Source: an uncultured Clostridia bacterium
Lineage (GTDB): Bacteria; Bacillota; Clostridia; Oscillospirales; Acutalibacteraceae
NCBI GenBank assembly: GCA_947364045.1
Contig: CANARN010000010.1
Location: 1-53,048 of the forward strand
Length of the DNA: 53,048 bases
Direction of reading: 5' to 3'
The translations under genes and the position numbers were made by a program. Of the stretch, positions 1 through 9,489 are shown one piece after another (the first letter of the stretch is position 1; the number at the start of each line of letters is the position of its first letter). A model generated the notes under the pieces. It worked only from the letters and a program-made list of their open reading frames with translations. It was not told the DNA's origin and searched no databases.

Positions 1-3000
1 AACAATGCCGCTGCTCATGTATCTTATGCATTTACTGAAGTAGCAGGTATTTACCCCATTACCCCATCAAGCCCCATGGCAGACTTTGTTGACCAGTGGT
101 CAGCTCAGGGACTTAAAAACATTTTCGGCACAACCGTAAAGGTTGCTGAAATGCAGTCTGAAGCAGGCGCTTCCGGTACTGTTCACGGCTCTCTTGCGGC
201 AGGTGCGCTCACAACTACTTATACTGCTTCTCAGGGTCTTCTTCTTATGATCCCGAATATGTATAAGATTGCAGGCGAACTTCTTCCCTGCGTATTCCAC
301 GTTTCAGCTCGTTGCGTTGCTTCACACGCATTGAACATTTTCGGTGACCATTCAGACGTTTATGCTTGCCGTCAGACAGGCTTTGCAATGCTTGCAGAAA
401 CAAATCCTCAGGAGGTTATGGACCTTGCCGCTGTTGCACACCTTGCAACAATTAAGTCAAGAGTTCCGTTTATCAACTTCTTTGACGGTTTCAGAACATC
501 ACACGAAATTCAGAAAATTAAAGTTTGGGATTTTGAAGACCTTAAAGAGATGTGCGATATGGACGCTGTTGAAGCATTCCGTAAGCGCGCTCTTAACCCC
601 GAAAGACCCGTTATGCGCGGTTCACACGAAAACGGCGACATCTTCTTCCAGCACAGAGAGGCTTGTAACGAATATTACAACGCTGTTCCCGCTATTGTTG
701 AAGAGTATATGGGCAAGGTTAACGAAAAGCTCGGCACAGATTACAAGCTTTTCAACTACTACGGCGCTCCCGATGCAGAAAGAGTTATCGTAGCAATGGG
801 TTCAGTTTGCGACGTTGCCGAAGAGGTTATCGATTATCTTACGGCAAAGGGCGAAAAGGTTGGTCTTGTTAAGGTTCGCCTTTACAGACCCTTCTCAACA
901 AAGCATTTTGTTGACGCTATCCCTGCAACAGCTAAGAAAATCGCAGTTCTTGACAGAACAAAAGAGCCCGGTTCAATCGGCGAGCCTCTCTTCCTTGACG
1001 TTATCGCTGCTCTTAACGAGCAGGGCAGAGACGGCATTAAGGTTTGCGGCGGCAGATACGGTCTCGGTTCAAAGGATACTCCCCCTGCAAGCATCTTTGC
1101 AGTTTATGAGCATCTCAATGCCGAAACTCCTGCTCGTCAGTTCACAATCGGCATTAACGATGACGTAACACACCTTTCACTTGAAGAAAAGGTTGCTCCC
1201 ATTACTGCGGCAGACGGCACTATTGAATGTAAATTCTGGGGTCTCGGCGGTGACGGTACAGTTGGTGCAAACAAAGACTCTATCAAGATTATCGGCGACC
1301 ATACCGATAAATATGTTCAGGCATATTTCCAGTATGACTCAAAGAAAACAGGCGGTATTACAATTTCTCACCTTCGTTTCGGCGACAAGCCCATTAAGAG
1401 CTCATACTATATAAATAAAGCTGATTTCGTTGCCTGCCACAACCCCTCTTACATTGAAAAGGGCTACAAGATGGTTCAGGACGTTAAGCCCGGCGGCGTA
1501 TTCCTTATCAACTGCCAGTGGGACGAAGCAGAGCTTTGCGAAAAGCTTAATGCTGAAACAAAGCAGTACATTGCAAAGAACAACATTCAGCTTTACACCG
1601 TTAACGCTATTGACCTTGCCGCTAAAATCGGTCTCGGCAAGAGAACAAATACAGTTCTTCAGTCTGCATTCTTCTCACTTGCTAAGGTTCTTCCGCCTGA
1701 AGAAGCTATCGGCTATATGAAGGAGAAAGCTCAGAAGTTTATGAAGAAGGGTAAAGAAATCGTTGAAATGAACGAAAAAGCAATTGATGCAGGCGCATCT
1801 GCTTACGTTAAAATCAACGTTCCTGCTGATTGGGCAAATGCAGTTGACACTGTTGCTCCCGAAAAGAGTGAAGGTCCTGCAAAGCTTGTTAAGATGGTTG
1901 ACAGCATTATGAAGCCCGTCGGCAAAATGGACGGCGATTCACTTCCCGTTTCTGCATTTAAAGACCACGTTGACGGCACATTTGAGCAGGGCGCTGCTGC
2001 TTATGAGAAGCGCGGCGTTGCAGTTATGGTTCCCGAATGGGACGCATCTACCTGCGCACAGTGCAACAAGTGTTCTTATGTTTGCCCCCACGCTACAATC
2101 CGTCCTTATGCATTAACTGCTGAGGAAGAGGCTGCTGCTCCCGCTTCTGCAACAATCGTTGAGAAGAAGGGTAAGGGCAAGGGCGTTTACAAATACACAA
2201 TGGCAGTTTCTCCGCTTGACTGTATGGGTTGCGGCGTCTGCGTTGGCGTTTGCCCGACAAATTCACTTAAGATGGTATCACGTGAATCACAGGATGCAAA
2301 GCAGGAAGCATTCGATTATATGGTAGCAAATGTAACTGTTAAGGAAGACCTTGCAAACAACACTGTTATCGGCAGTCAGTTCAAGACTCCTCTCCTTGAG
2401 TTCTCAGGCTCCTGCGCAGGCTGTGCTGAAACATCTTACGCAAGACTTATCACACAGCTCTTCGGCGACAGAATGTACATTTCAAACGCAACAGGCTGTT
2501 CTTCAATCTGGGGCGGTCCTGCGGCTACATCACCTTATACAACTGACAAGAACGGCCACGGTCCTGCTTGGGCTAACTCACTGTTTGAGGACAACGCTGA
2601 GCACGGCTTCGGTATGTACCTCGGTCAGAACGCAATCAGAAACAGACTTATCGGCAAGGTTAACGCTATTGTTGAAGAGGGCAAGGCTCCGGCTGAAATT
2701 CTCGACGCTGCTAAGGCTTACCTTGACACTGTTAACGACGGTGACGCAAACAAGGGCGCTTCCGAAAAGCTTGTTGCCGCTCTTAAGACTCTTGACTGCG
2801 ATTGCGAGACAAAGAAAGACATTCTTGACAATGCTGAATATCTTTCAAAGAAATCCGTATGGATTTTCGGCGGCGACGGTTGGGCATACGACATCGGCTT
2901 CGGCGGTGTTGACCACGTACTCGCTTCCGGTGAAGATGTAAACATTATGGTATTCGATACTGAGGTTTACTCAAACACAGGCGGTCAGGCATCTAAGGCG

Positions 3001-3516
3001 TCTAACATCGGTCAGGTTGCTCAGTTTGCAGCGGCAGGTAAGGCAATCGCTAAGAAGAGCCTTGCTGAAATTGCTATGAGCTACGGCTATGTTTACGTTG
3101 CACAGATTGCAATGGGCGCTGACCAGAATCAGACAATCAAGGCTCTTACAGAGGCTGAGGCTTATCACGGTCCGTCAATCATTATTGCATACGCACCCTG
3201 CGAAATGCATTCAATTAAGGGCGGTATGACAAATTGCCAGGCTGAAATGAAGAAGGCTGTTGACTGCGGTTACTGGAATATGTTCCGTTACAACCCGGCT
3301 CTTAAGGCTGAGGGCAAGAACCCGTTCACAATTGACTCTAAGGAAGGCGCTGAGAGTTACCGTGACTTCATTATGAATGAGGCACGTTACTCTTCACTTA
3401 CACGCTCATTCCCCGAAAGAGCAGAAGAGCTCTTCACTCAGGCTGAGGCTACTGCAAAGGCAAGATATGACCACCTTCTTCGCCTTAAGGACCTCTATGC
3501 TCCGAAAGAAGACTGA
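1..3516 (+). CDS. nifJ: Pyruvate:ferredoxin (flavodoxin) oxidoreductase, 5'-truncated by window edge
   Basis: Oxidises pyruvate with CoA to acetyl-CoA and CO2, passing electrons to ferredoxin in the cytoplasm. The reading frame is open from base 1 and already encodes the N-terminal PFOR motif (AFTEVAGIYPITPSSPMA), so the true start lies just upstream and the gene is partial. In order come the pyrimidine-binding domain, the transketolase C-terminal-like domain, the gamma domain, the EKR linker region, two 4Fe-4S motifs (CAQCNKCSYVCPH and CMGCGVCVGVCPT), then the TPP domain with CAGCAET and NATGCSSIWGG, and the C-terminal VDCGYWNMFRYNP segment with its cluster cysteine. It ends with TGA and is followed by a strong terminator, so it closes its transcription unit. 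It is the natural source of reduced ferredoxin for the hydrogenase encoded downstream. Confidence 0.97.
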   Translation, partial: NNAAAHVSYAFTEVAGIYPITPSSPMADFVDQWSAQGLKNIFGTTVKVAEMQSEAGASGTVHGSLAAGALTTTYTASQGLLLMIPNMYKIAGELLPCVFHVSARCVASHALNIFGDHSDVYACRQTGFAMLAETNPQEVMDLAAVAHLATIKSRVPFINFFDGFRTSHEIQKIKVWDFEDLKEMCDMDAVEAFRKRALNPERPVMRGSHENGDIFFQHREACNEYYNAVPAIVEEYMGKVNEKLGTDYKLFNYYGAPDAERVIVAMGSVCDVAEEVIDYLTAKGEKVGLVKVRLYRPFSTKHFVDAIPATAKKIAVLDRTKEPGSIGEPLFLDVIAALNEQGRDGIKVCGGRYGLGSKDTPPASIFAVYEHLNAETPARQFTIGINDDVTHLSLEEKVAPITAADGTIECKFWGLGGDGTVGANKDSIKIIGDHTDKYVQAYFQYDSKKTGGITISHLRFGDKPIKSSYYINKADFVACHNPSYIEKGYKMVQDVKPGGVFLINCQWDEAELCEKLNAETKQYIAKNNIQLYTVNAIDLAAKIGLGKRTNTVLQSAFFSLAKVLPPEEAIGYMKEKAQKFMKKGKEIVEMNEKAIDAGASAYVKINVPADWANAVDTVAPEKSEGPAKLVKMVDSIMKPVGKMDGDSLPVSAFKDHVDGTFEQGAAAYEKRGVAVMVPEWDASTCAQCNKCSYVCPHATIRPYALTAEEEAAAPASATIVEKKGKGKGVYKYTMAVSPLDCMGCGVCVGVCPTNSLKMVSRESQDAKQEAFDYMVANVTVKEDLANNTVIGSQFKTPLLEFSGSCAGCAETSYARLITQLFGDRMYISNATGCSSIWGGPAATSPYTTDKNGHGPAWANSLFEDNAEHGFGMYLGQNAIRNRLIGKVNAIVEEGKAPAEILDAAKAYLDTVNDGDANKGASEKLVAALKTLDCDCETKKDILDNAEYLSKKSVWIFGGDGWAYDIGFGGVDHVLASGEDVNIMVFDTEVYSNTGGQASKASNIGQVAQFAAAGKAIAKKSLAEIAMSYGYVYVAQIAMGADQNQTIKALTEAEAYHGPSIIIAYAPCEMHSIKGGMTNCQAEMKKAVDCGYWNMFRYNPALKAEGKNPFTIDSKEGAESYRDFIMNEARYSSLTRSFPERAEELFTQAEATAKARYDHLLRLKDLYAPKED

Positions 3517-3550
3517 TTGATTAAGAGTAATATCAATTAAATAAAGCTCA

Positions 3551-3582
3551 CACGTCCGAGGAAACTCGGACGTGTTTTTTTT
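3551..3582 (+). terminator. Intrinsic terminator of nifJ
   Basis: A perfect 10-bp stem (CACGTCCGAG / CTCGGACGTG) with a GAAA tetraloop is followed by eight T residues, 35 bp after the nifJ stop codon. Confidence 0.95.
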
Positions 3583-3736
3583 ACTGTATTTGTTTTCGTA
3601 TAAGCTATTTTTTTATTTTGTCAGTCAAATAATTATTATCAATAAACCGACAGCAAAAAAATGAAATAAAAAATACTCTCATCCTCCGAAACAACAATCA
3701 ATCCAAACAGCCGATATTCAAATGACAATAAATAAC

Positions 3737-3763
3737 GGCGAGAGCAATATTTTTGCTCCCGCC
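3737..3763 (-). terminator. Probable terminator of the mltG-like gene
   Basis: Read on the minus strand this is an 11-bp stem with one G-U pair and a 5-nt loop, followed by a T-rich but interrupted tract. It lies about 50 bp after the mltG stop. The rest of 3583-3813 is AT-rich with no gene I can support. Confidence 0.65.
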
Positions 3764-3813
3764 ATACAGTTGGAAATTTTTTATTCCTTATTTCATTTTT
3801 AATAAATCGGCGT

Positions 3814-4761
3814 TTATGCTTTTCCTGTCAGTCTGTCCTTATTCGCCTGCCAAAAAGCGTCATGCTCTTCGTAGGTTTTTGAATAATGCGCCTCATAAGG
3901 CGGAACAGTACCGATTATAAAGTAAAGATAGTCGGTTTTTGCAGGACTTAATGCGGCATTTATTGATTTCATACCCGGGTTACAAATAGGACCTGCAAGT
4001 AACCCTGTGTTTTTAGCATTATAATATCCCTTTATAGTGGGAAATTTGTCGGGATAAGCAATTTTTATTACTCCCTCACAGTATTTAATGCAAACGTCGC
4101 ACTGAAACGGCATTTTCGCCTTAAGTCTGTTATAAAGCACTGAAGCAACCATAGGTCTTTGCTCATCTGTGCATGCTTCTTTCTCAACAATTGACGCAAG
4201 CGTTAAAATCTGGTGAAGATTATATCCGCTGCTGTTTACCCTTGCCATAAAATCTGAATTAAAACGCGCCTTTGCACCGTTTAAAAACATTTTTATGATT
4301 GATTTAACGTCTGTTCCCTTTGGAATTTCATAAGTCAAGGGGAAAATATAGCCTTCAAGATAAAAGCATACATTTTTAGCATTAAACGTATCCTTCAAAA
4401 ACGGGTATTCACTTAGATTTATCCAGTCCTTTGCAGTCTGAGCCGCTTCAACAAATTCGTCTGAGGTGCAAAGTCCCTTGTCCTCTAAAAGCCACGAAAT
4501 TCTCAAAAGCGTATAACCTTCGGGAATTGTAACCTTTACTTTTTGCACGGAATTTTTTCGCGATGTAGTTTCCTGTCCGTTTTCAGAATTATTTTCCGCA
4601 TCTGTCATATTACTGTCAGTCACACCGTCATTTTGACTTGATTGTGAATTGGAATTAGCTTTTGTATTCGTATCGCTCGGATTTGGATTTTCCTCTTTTA
4701 CGCAGGAAACAAGTCCAAACAGAAGTAAAATACACAGTAAAATTGATATTGTCTTTTTCAT
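3814..4761 (-). CDS. mltG: MltG/YceG-type endolytic murein transglycosylase, lipoprotein
   Basis: Predicted to cleave nascent glycan strands at the outer face of the membrane and so help terminate peptidoglycan polymerisation. I start it at the ATG at 4761 (MKKTISILLC...), because this gives a clean lipoprotein signal peptide with lipobox LVSC; an upstream ATG at 4785 would add eight residues before the signal. A low-complexity Asn/Ser/Thr-rich linker follows, then the LysM-like part (VTIPEGYTLLRISWLLEDKG) and the catalytic YceG domain with LASIVEKEA (catalytic Glu) and the GLLAGPICNPGMKSINAAL motif. Most MltG proteins have an N-terminal membrane helix, so the lipid anchor is a variant. It stands alone between two terminators. 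Confidence 0.88.
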   Translation of the reverse strand: MKKTISILLCILLLFGLVSCVKEENPNPSDTNTKANSNSQSSQNDGVTDSNMTDAENNSENGQETTSRKNSVQKVKVTIPEGYTLLRISWLLEDKGLCTSDEFVEAAQTAKDWINLSEYPFLKDTFNAKNVCFYLEGYIFPLTYEIPKGTDVKSIIKMFLNGAKARFNSDFMARVNSSGYNLHQILTLASIVEKEACTDEQRPMVASVLYNRLKAKMPFQCDVCIKYCEGVIKIAYPDKFPTIKGYYNAKNTGLLAGPICNPGMKSINAALSPAKTDYLYFIIGTVPPYEAHYSKTYEEHDAFWQANKDRLTGKA

Positions 4762-4863
4762 ATTTGCCACCGTGCAGCACAGCATTTTTACCGATATAAA
4801 AGGTGTTTTATCTGCTTTGCCGCCCCATTTTCCTTATTGTTCACACTGACCGTTATTACAAAA

Positions 4864-4890
4864 GAGCCAAGAGGAAATCCCCCTCGGCTC
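4864..4890 (-). terminator. Terminator of the hydrogenase operon
   Basis: On the minus strand GAGCC-rich arms form an 11-bp stem with two G-U pairs, followed by TTTTGTAAT. It lies just after the hndD stop codon and before mltG. Confidence 0.75.
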
Positions 4891-4905
4891 AAATTGTTTA
4901 TAAAA

Positions 4906-6645
4906 TCAATATTTTTTTCTGGGAGTGTAAGATGTATGCAAAATCTCGTGAGCCTTGTGGCTGCCGGGCTTTTCAAGATAAGTATCGTAAAGCTCTTTAA
5001 TTGCAGAATTTTCGTGTGACATTCTCTTTTGGTTTGCCTTATCTGCCTCGTAAAGAACCTGCGCTCTTCTCGCCTTAAGGTCAATGAAGTTGTGAACAAC
5101 TGCATGCTGAATCGGCTGTCCGCCGCCGTTGATACAGCCGCCCGGGCAACCCATTATTTCAACAAACAGGTAATCGCCCTCGCCCTTCTTGATTTTTTCC
5201 ATAATCTCTTTTGCGTTCTTTGTACCGCTTGCAACCGCAACCTTAACATCAAGATCGCCTACCTTATAGTCGGCTTCCTTAATATTTTCCATACCTCTGA
5301 CTGCTTCAAAGTCGGGTGACGGAGCTTCCTCGCCTGTAATCATCTTAACCGCAGTACGAAGAGCCGCTTCCATAACGCCGCCTGTTGCGCCGAAAATGGT
5401 AGACGCGCCTGTTGACTCACCGAACGGATTGTCAAACTCTTCATCGGGAAGGTGCTTAAAGAAGATACCTGCGCTTTCAATCATTCTTGCAAGCTCACGC
5501 GTTGTAATTGCAATATCAACATCCGGATAGCCTGAAGCTGCCTGATTCGGTCTTTTTGTTTCAAATTTCTTGGCTGTACAGGGCATAACGCCGACAACAA
5601 CCATATTTTTCGGGTCAATTCCCATCTTCTCAGCATAGTAAGTCTTCATTGTAGCGCCGAACATCTGCTGAGGTGACTTACAGGTTGAAAGGTGCGGAAT
5701 AAGCTCGGGATAATAATGCTCGCAGTATTTAATCCAACCGGGTGAGCAGGATGTAATCATCGGCAGAACTCCGCCGTTCTTTACTCTTTCTACCAGCTCA
5801 TTTGCTTCTTCCATAATTGTAAGGTCAGCTGCAAAGTCAGTGTCAAATACCTTATCAAAACCGAGTCTGCGGAGAGCCGCAACCATTTTGCCCTCAACAT
5901 TTGTACCGATGTGCATACCGAATGCCTCGCCGAGAGTTGCGCGAATTGAGGGAGCGGTATTTACAATAACAAACTTTTCAGGGTCGTTAATAGCGGCAAA
6001 TACTTTGTCTGTGTCATCCTTTTCTACAATAGCGCCTGTCGGGCAGTTAACAATGCACTGACCGCAGGAAATGCAGGAAACGTCTGCAAGGTCTTTGTCA
6101 AATGCAGATGAAATGTGTGTGTCAAAGCCTCTTGCATTCGCGCCGATTACGCTGATGCCCTGCTGGTCGCAGGCTGCCATACAGCGACGGCAAAGAATAC
6201 ACTTGTTATTATCTCTTATCATATGAGCCGCAGAGTCGTCAAAGTTATACTTAACAACCTCGCCCTGATAGTAGTTTGGATTGTCAACGCCGAACTCCTT
6301 GCAAAGCTTCTGAAGCTCGCAGGTCCCGCTTCTGACACACGAAAGACAGCTCTTATCGTGAGTTGAAAGGATAAGCTCAAGAGTTGTTTTACGTGAATGG
6401 CGAACCTTTTCGGAGTTTGTGAAAATTTCCATTCCCTCGTTAACAGGGAATACGCAGGCAGAAACAAGGCTTCTTGCGCCTACAACCTCTACCATACAAA
6501 TACGGCAAGCGCCGATTTCGTTTATACCCTTTAAGTAGCAAAGTGTCGGAATTTCAATACCTGCATATCTTGCAGCTTCAAGAATTGAAATACCAGCAGG
6601 CACGCTTAAGGACATGCCGTTGATTTTAATATTTACATTACCCAT
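4906..6645 (-). CDS. hndD: [FeFe] hydrogenase catalytic subunit, HndD/HydA type
   Basis: Catalytic subunit of a cytoplasmic multimeric hydrogenase that makes or oxidises H2 with NAD(P)H and ferredoxin. Domains in order: plant-type 2Fe-2S (C36, C47, C50, C64), His-Cys3 4Fe-4S site (H96, C100, C103, C109), two 4Fe-4S motifs (C149-C159 and C191-C201), then the H-cluster domain with L1 TSCSPGW (298-304), L2 MPCTAKK (354-360) and L3 EIMGCPGGC (496-504) followed by GGGQP. The small-subunit-like tail ends near residue 579 with AHEILHTSY. L1 has Ser after the first Cys instead of the textbook TSCCP, a form I associate with NAD(P)-linked HndD-type enzymes. Last gene of the operon, 13 bp behind hndC. 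Electron bifurcation is inferred from the subunit set (group A3-like), not shown. Confidence 0.95.
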   Translation of the reverse strand: MGNVNIKINGMSLSVPAGISILEAARYAGIEIPTLCYLKGINEIGACRICMVEVVGARSLVSACVFPVNEGMEIFTNSEKVRHSRKTTLELILSTHDKSCLSCVRSGTCELQKLCKEFGVDNPNYYQGEVVKYNFDDSAAHMIRDNNKCILCRRCMAACDQQGISVIGANARGFDTHISSAFDKDLADVSCISCGQCIVNCPTGAIVEKDDTDKVFAAINDPEKFVIVNTAPSIRATLGEAFGMHIGTNVEGKMVAALRRLGFDKVFDTDFAADLTIMEEANELVERVKNGGVLPMITSCSPGWIKYCEHYYPELIPHLSTCKSPQQMFGATMKTYYAEKMGIDPKNMVVVGVMPCTAKKFETKRPNQAASGYPDVDIAITTRELARMIESAGIFFKHLPDEEFDNPFGESTGASTIFGATGGVMEAALRTAVKMITGEEAPSPDFEAVRGMENIKEADYKVGDLDVKVAVASGTKNAKEIMEKIKKGEGDYLFVEIMGCPGGCINGGGQPIQHAVVHNFIDLKARRAQVLYEADKANQKRMSHENSAIKELYDTYLEKPGSHKAHEILHTSYTPRKKY

Positions 6646-6658
6646 AGTGGCACACTCC

Positions 6659-8479
6659 TTACTCTTTTACAATTGCCTTAAACTTACATGTTGACATACA
6701 AGCACCGCACTTAATGCACTTGTCGGGGTCAATTTCATAAGCAGGCTTTTTCTTGCCGGGCGCGGTGTAATCCGTAACCTTAATTGCGTCCGCAGGACAC
6801 TGTTTTGCGCACATTCCGCAACCGAAGCAAGTATCTTTAACAATCTTATATGTGAGAAGGTCTTTACAAACTCCTGCCGGACACTTCTTGTCAACAACGT
6901 GTGAAATATACTCTTCTCTGAAGAATTTAAGTGTTGCAAGAACGGGGTTGGGAGCTGTCTGACCGAGACCGCAAAGCGAGTTATTCTTAATGTAATAGCA
7001 AAGGTCTTCAAGCTTGTCAATATCCTCAAGCGTTCCCTTGCCCGATGTAATCTTGTCGAGAATTTCAAGAAGGCGTTTTGTACCTACACGGCAGGGAGTA
7101 CATTTACCGCAGGACTCGTCAACAGTGAAGTTAAGGAAGAACTTGGCAATGTCAACCATACAGTTGTCCTCGTCCATAACAATAAGTCCGCCCGAACCCA
7201 TCATACAGCCGATAGCCGTAAGGTTATCATAGTCAATTGGGGTATCCATCAAAGATGCGGGAATGCATCCGCCTGAAGGACCGCCTGTCTGAGCAGCTTT
7301 AAATTTCTTGCCGTGGGGAATACCGCCGCCGATTTCCTCAATAACCTCGCGAAGTGTTGTTCCCATGGGAACCTCAACAAGACCTGTGTTATTGATTTTA
7401 CCGCCGAGAGCAAATACCTTTGTACCCTTTGACTTCTCAGTACCCATTGAAGCGAACCAATCAGCGCCTTTAAGAATAATCTGAGGAATATTTGCAAAGG
7501 TTTCAACGTTATTTTCCGTAGTGGGCTTGCCGAAAAGACCTTTAACTGCCGGATAAGGCGGACGGGGTCTCGGCTCGCCGCGGTTGCCCTCGATTGATGT
7601 CATAAGAGCGGTTTCCTCACCGCAAACGAATGCGCCTGCGCCAAGTCTTACGTGTAAATCAAAGTCAAAGCCCGAATCAAAAATATTCTTGCCCAAAAGA
7701 CCGTATTCTCTTGCCTGCTCTATTGCAATCTTCAAACGAGCGACTGCTATCGGGTACTCAGCACGAACATAAATGTAGCCCTCTGTAGCGCCTGTTGCAT
7801 AACCGCAGATTGCCATTGCCTCAACAATGCAGCTCGGGTCGCCCTCAAGAACTGAACGGTCCATAAATGCGCCGGGGTCGCCCTCGTCAGCGTTACATAC
7901 AACATATTTTTGGTCAGCCTTGTTAGCTGCTGTAAAGCTCCACTTTTTACCTGTGGGGAATCCGCCGCCGCCGCGTCCGCGAAGACCTGAATCCATAACA
8001 CATTTAATAACCTCTTCGGGAGTCATCTCCGTAAGAGCCTTACCGAGAGCAGCATAGCCGTCCATTGCTATGTACTCTTCAATGCTTTCGGGGTTAATAA
8101 CGCCGCAGTTACGAAGAGCAACACGTCTTTGTGATTTGTAGAAAGTTGTGTCGCTTAAGGAAACGTGTGCCGCCTCCTCTTTAACGGACTCGTCAACATC
8201 AGAATAAACGAGTCTTTCAACAATACGTCCTTTAAGAAGATGCTCAGTAACGATTTCGGCTACATCCTCCTTCTGAACTCTGCTGTAAAATGTACCGTCG
8301 GGATAAACGATAACAACAGGACCCAATGCGCAAAGTCCGAAGCAACCGGTTCTAACAATTTTCACCTCATCTGAAAGACCGTTTTCCTGAATACGATTTT
8401 CAAATTCGTCAATAAGAACCGCACTGCCTGATGATGTGCAGCCTGTACCGCCGCAAATCAGAACCTGTGAACGAATCAT
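6659..8479 (-). CDS. hndC: NAD(P)-dependent hydrogenase flavoprotein subunit, HndC/HydB (NuoF-like)
   Basis: Binds FMN and NAD(P) and links the pyridine nucleotide pool to the Fe-S chain of the hydrogenase. The longest reading frame starts at 8494, but that ATG lies inside the Shine-Dalgarno sequence GGAGGT (8487-8492), so the start is the ATG at 8479 (MIRSQVLICGG). Domains: thioredoxin-like 2Fe-2S (C9, C14, C46, C50), NuoF core with the glycine-rich FMN/NAD site (GLRGRGGGGFPTGKKW) and CGEETALMTSIEGNRGEPR, the SLBB segment, the 4Fe-4S site CGKCTPCRVG, and two C-terminal ferredoxin motifs (CFGCGMCAKQCP, CIKCGACMSTC). This is the complete layout of the bifurcating-hydrogenase beta subunit. Confidence 0.95.
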   Translation of the reverse strand: MIRSQVLICGGTGCTSSGSAVLIDEFENRIQENGLSDEVKIVRTGCFGLCALGPVVIVYPDGTFYSRVQKEDVAEIVTEHLLKGRIVERLVYSDVDESVKEEAAHVSLSDTTFYKSQRRVALRNCGVINPESIEEYIAMDGYAALGKALTEMTPEEVIKCVMDSGLRGRGGGGFPTGKKWSFTAANKADQKYVVCNADEGDPGAFMDRSVLEGDPSCIVEAMAICGYATGATEGYIYVRAEYPIAVARLKIAIEQAREYGLLGKNIFDSGFDFDLHVRLGAGAFVCGEETALMTSIEGNRGEPRPRPPYPAVKGLFGKPTTENNVETFANIPQIILKGADWFASMGTEKSKGTKVFALGGKINNTGLVEVPMGTTLREVIEEIGGGIPHGKKFKAAQTGGPSGGCIPASLMDTPIDYDNLTAIGCMMGSGGLIVMDEDNCMVDIAKFFLNFTVDESCGKCTPCRVGTKRLLEILDKITSGKGTLEDIDKLEDLCYYIKNNSLCGLGQTAPNPVLATLKFFREEYISHVVDKKCPAGVCKDLLTYKIVKDTCFGCGMCAKQCPADAIKVTDYTAPGKKKPAYEIDPDKCIKCGACMSTCKFKAIVKE

Positions 8480-8518
8480 ATTTTTTACCTCCAATTTTTA
8501 TACAATAGAAACTTAAAA

Positions 8519-8884
8519 TCAAGCGTTTGTCATAGTGTATTCTTCAATAACATTGCCGCCTTTAAGATGCTTTTCAACAACCTCTTTAGCCTTTTCGGCA
8601 GTCATCTTAACATAAGTTACCTTTTCCTTGCCGGCTTCAAAAATTTCAACAACAGGCTCATACTGGCAAATGCCGATGCACCCTGTCTGTGTAACCGTTA
8701 CGTTACCTGCAAGACCTTCGTTGTTGATTTCTTCAACGAATGTATTAAGAACAGGTCTTGCTCCTGCCGCGATACCGCAGGTCGCCATTCCGACAACCAC
8801 TCTGATGTCGCCGCTGCCCTCACGCATAACAACCTTGTTCTGCATTTTTTCTTTAATTGCCGCAAGCTCAGCCAATGATTTCAT
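8519..8884 (-). CDS. hndB: Hydrogenase thioredoxin-like 2Fe-2S subunit, HndB type
   Basis: Small accessory electron-transfer subunit of the NAD(P)-linked hydrogenase, 121 residues. The fold-defining segments are GMATCGIAAGA (C36) and QTGCIGICQYEP (C69, C73). Only three of the four classical 2Fe-2S thioredoxin cysteines are present at the usual positions, which as far as I recall is also seen in other HndB homologues, so the state of its cluster is uncertain. It lies 39 bp upstream of hndC in the same operon. Confidence 0.9.
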   Translation of the reverse strand: MKSLAELAAIKEKMQNKVVMREGSGDIRVVVGMATCGIAAGARPVLNTFVEEINNEGLAGNVTVTQTGCIGICQYEPVVEIFEAGKEKVTYVKMTAEKAKEVVEKHLKGGNVIEEYTMTNA

Positions 8885-8937
8885 ATTTTTCTTATCCTTT
8901 CATAAAATATATACTTTTTTATATCTTCAAAGCAAGC

Positions 8938-9489
8938 TCATACCGTTTCCGAATAAGCCTCCTCTAAATAGCCTTTTATCCAGAGTATTACCTCAGTATT
9001 GTCAAGAGGAACATCGCCGAGAACCGATTTCAGTTCATCTGTGTCCAGCGAAATTTCACCTTCGGGCAATGTATGCTTAAAAACCCAATGAATATCGGGG
9101 CTTCCCTGTATCAGTGTTGTTACAGTCGAAACAATATCGCCCAAAGGCGTAAAGTCAATACTGTCTTTATTAAAAACCGCCGTTGTCACAGTACCGTGGG
9201 AGTCAGGATATTCACTCTCGTGCTTTGACTCAATTTCAAAGCTCCCCCCCGTCTGCTCTGCCGCAAGCTTCAGAAAAGGAATCCCCATTCCTACCTTTCT
9301 TGTGGTTCTTGTGGTTGAAAACGGGTCGGTCACTGTTTTAAGGAAATCCTTTTTCATACCGCAGCCGTTATCCGCAATGCTCATTGTAAAGGTATCCGCC
9401 GTTTCGGTAAGCGTAACCCAAACCGTGTCTGCCTTTGCTTTAACCGAGTTCATTGCAATATCAAGAATATTAAGCGACAGCTCTTTCAT
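8938..9489 (-). CDS. HATPase_c (histidine-kinase-like ATP-binding) protein
   Basis: A stand-alone GHKL ATP-binding domain of 183 residues. The N-box is in NILDIAMNSVKAKA, the G1 box is DNGCGM (about 40-45) and the G2 box is VGMGIPFLK, with DPFSTTR in the lid. There is no dimerisation/phospho-acceptor helix, sensor domain or membrane segment, so it is not a complete sensor kinase. It starts directly against the stop codon of the PHP gene and is part of the regulatory block inside the hydrogenase operon. It may phosphorylate or sequester a partner in response to the sensory hydrogenase homologue; that role is inference. Confidence 0.85.
   Translation of the reverse strand: MKELSLNILDIAMNSVKAKADTVWVTLTETADTFTMSIADNGCGMKKDFLKTVTDPFSTTRTTRKVGMGIPFLKLAAEQTGGSFEIESKHESEYPDSHGTVTTAVFNKDSIDFTPLGDIVSTVTTLIQGSPDIHWVFKHTLPEGEISLDTDELKSVLGDVPLDNTEVILWIKGYLEEAYSETV

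Noticed and set aside
2351-2941. 196-residue open frame inside nifJ
   Set aside because: Leu/Ser/Thr-rich shadow in another frame of the TPP domain of nifJ.
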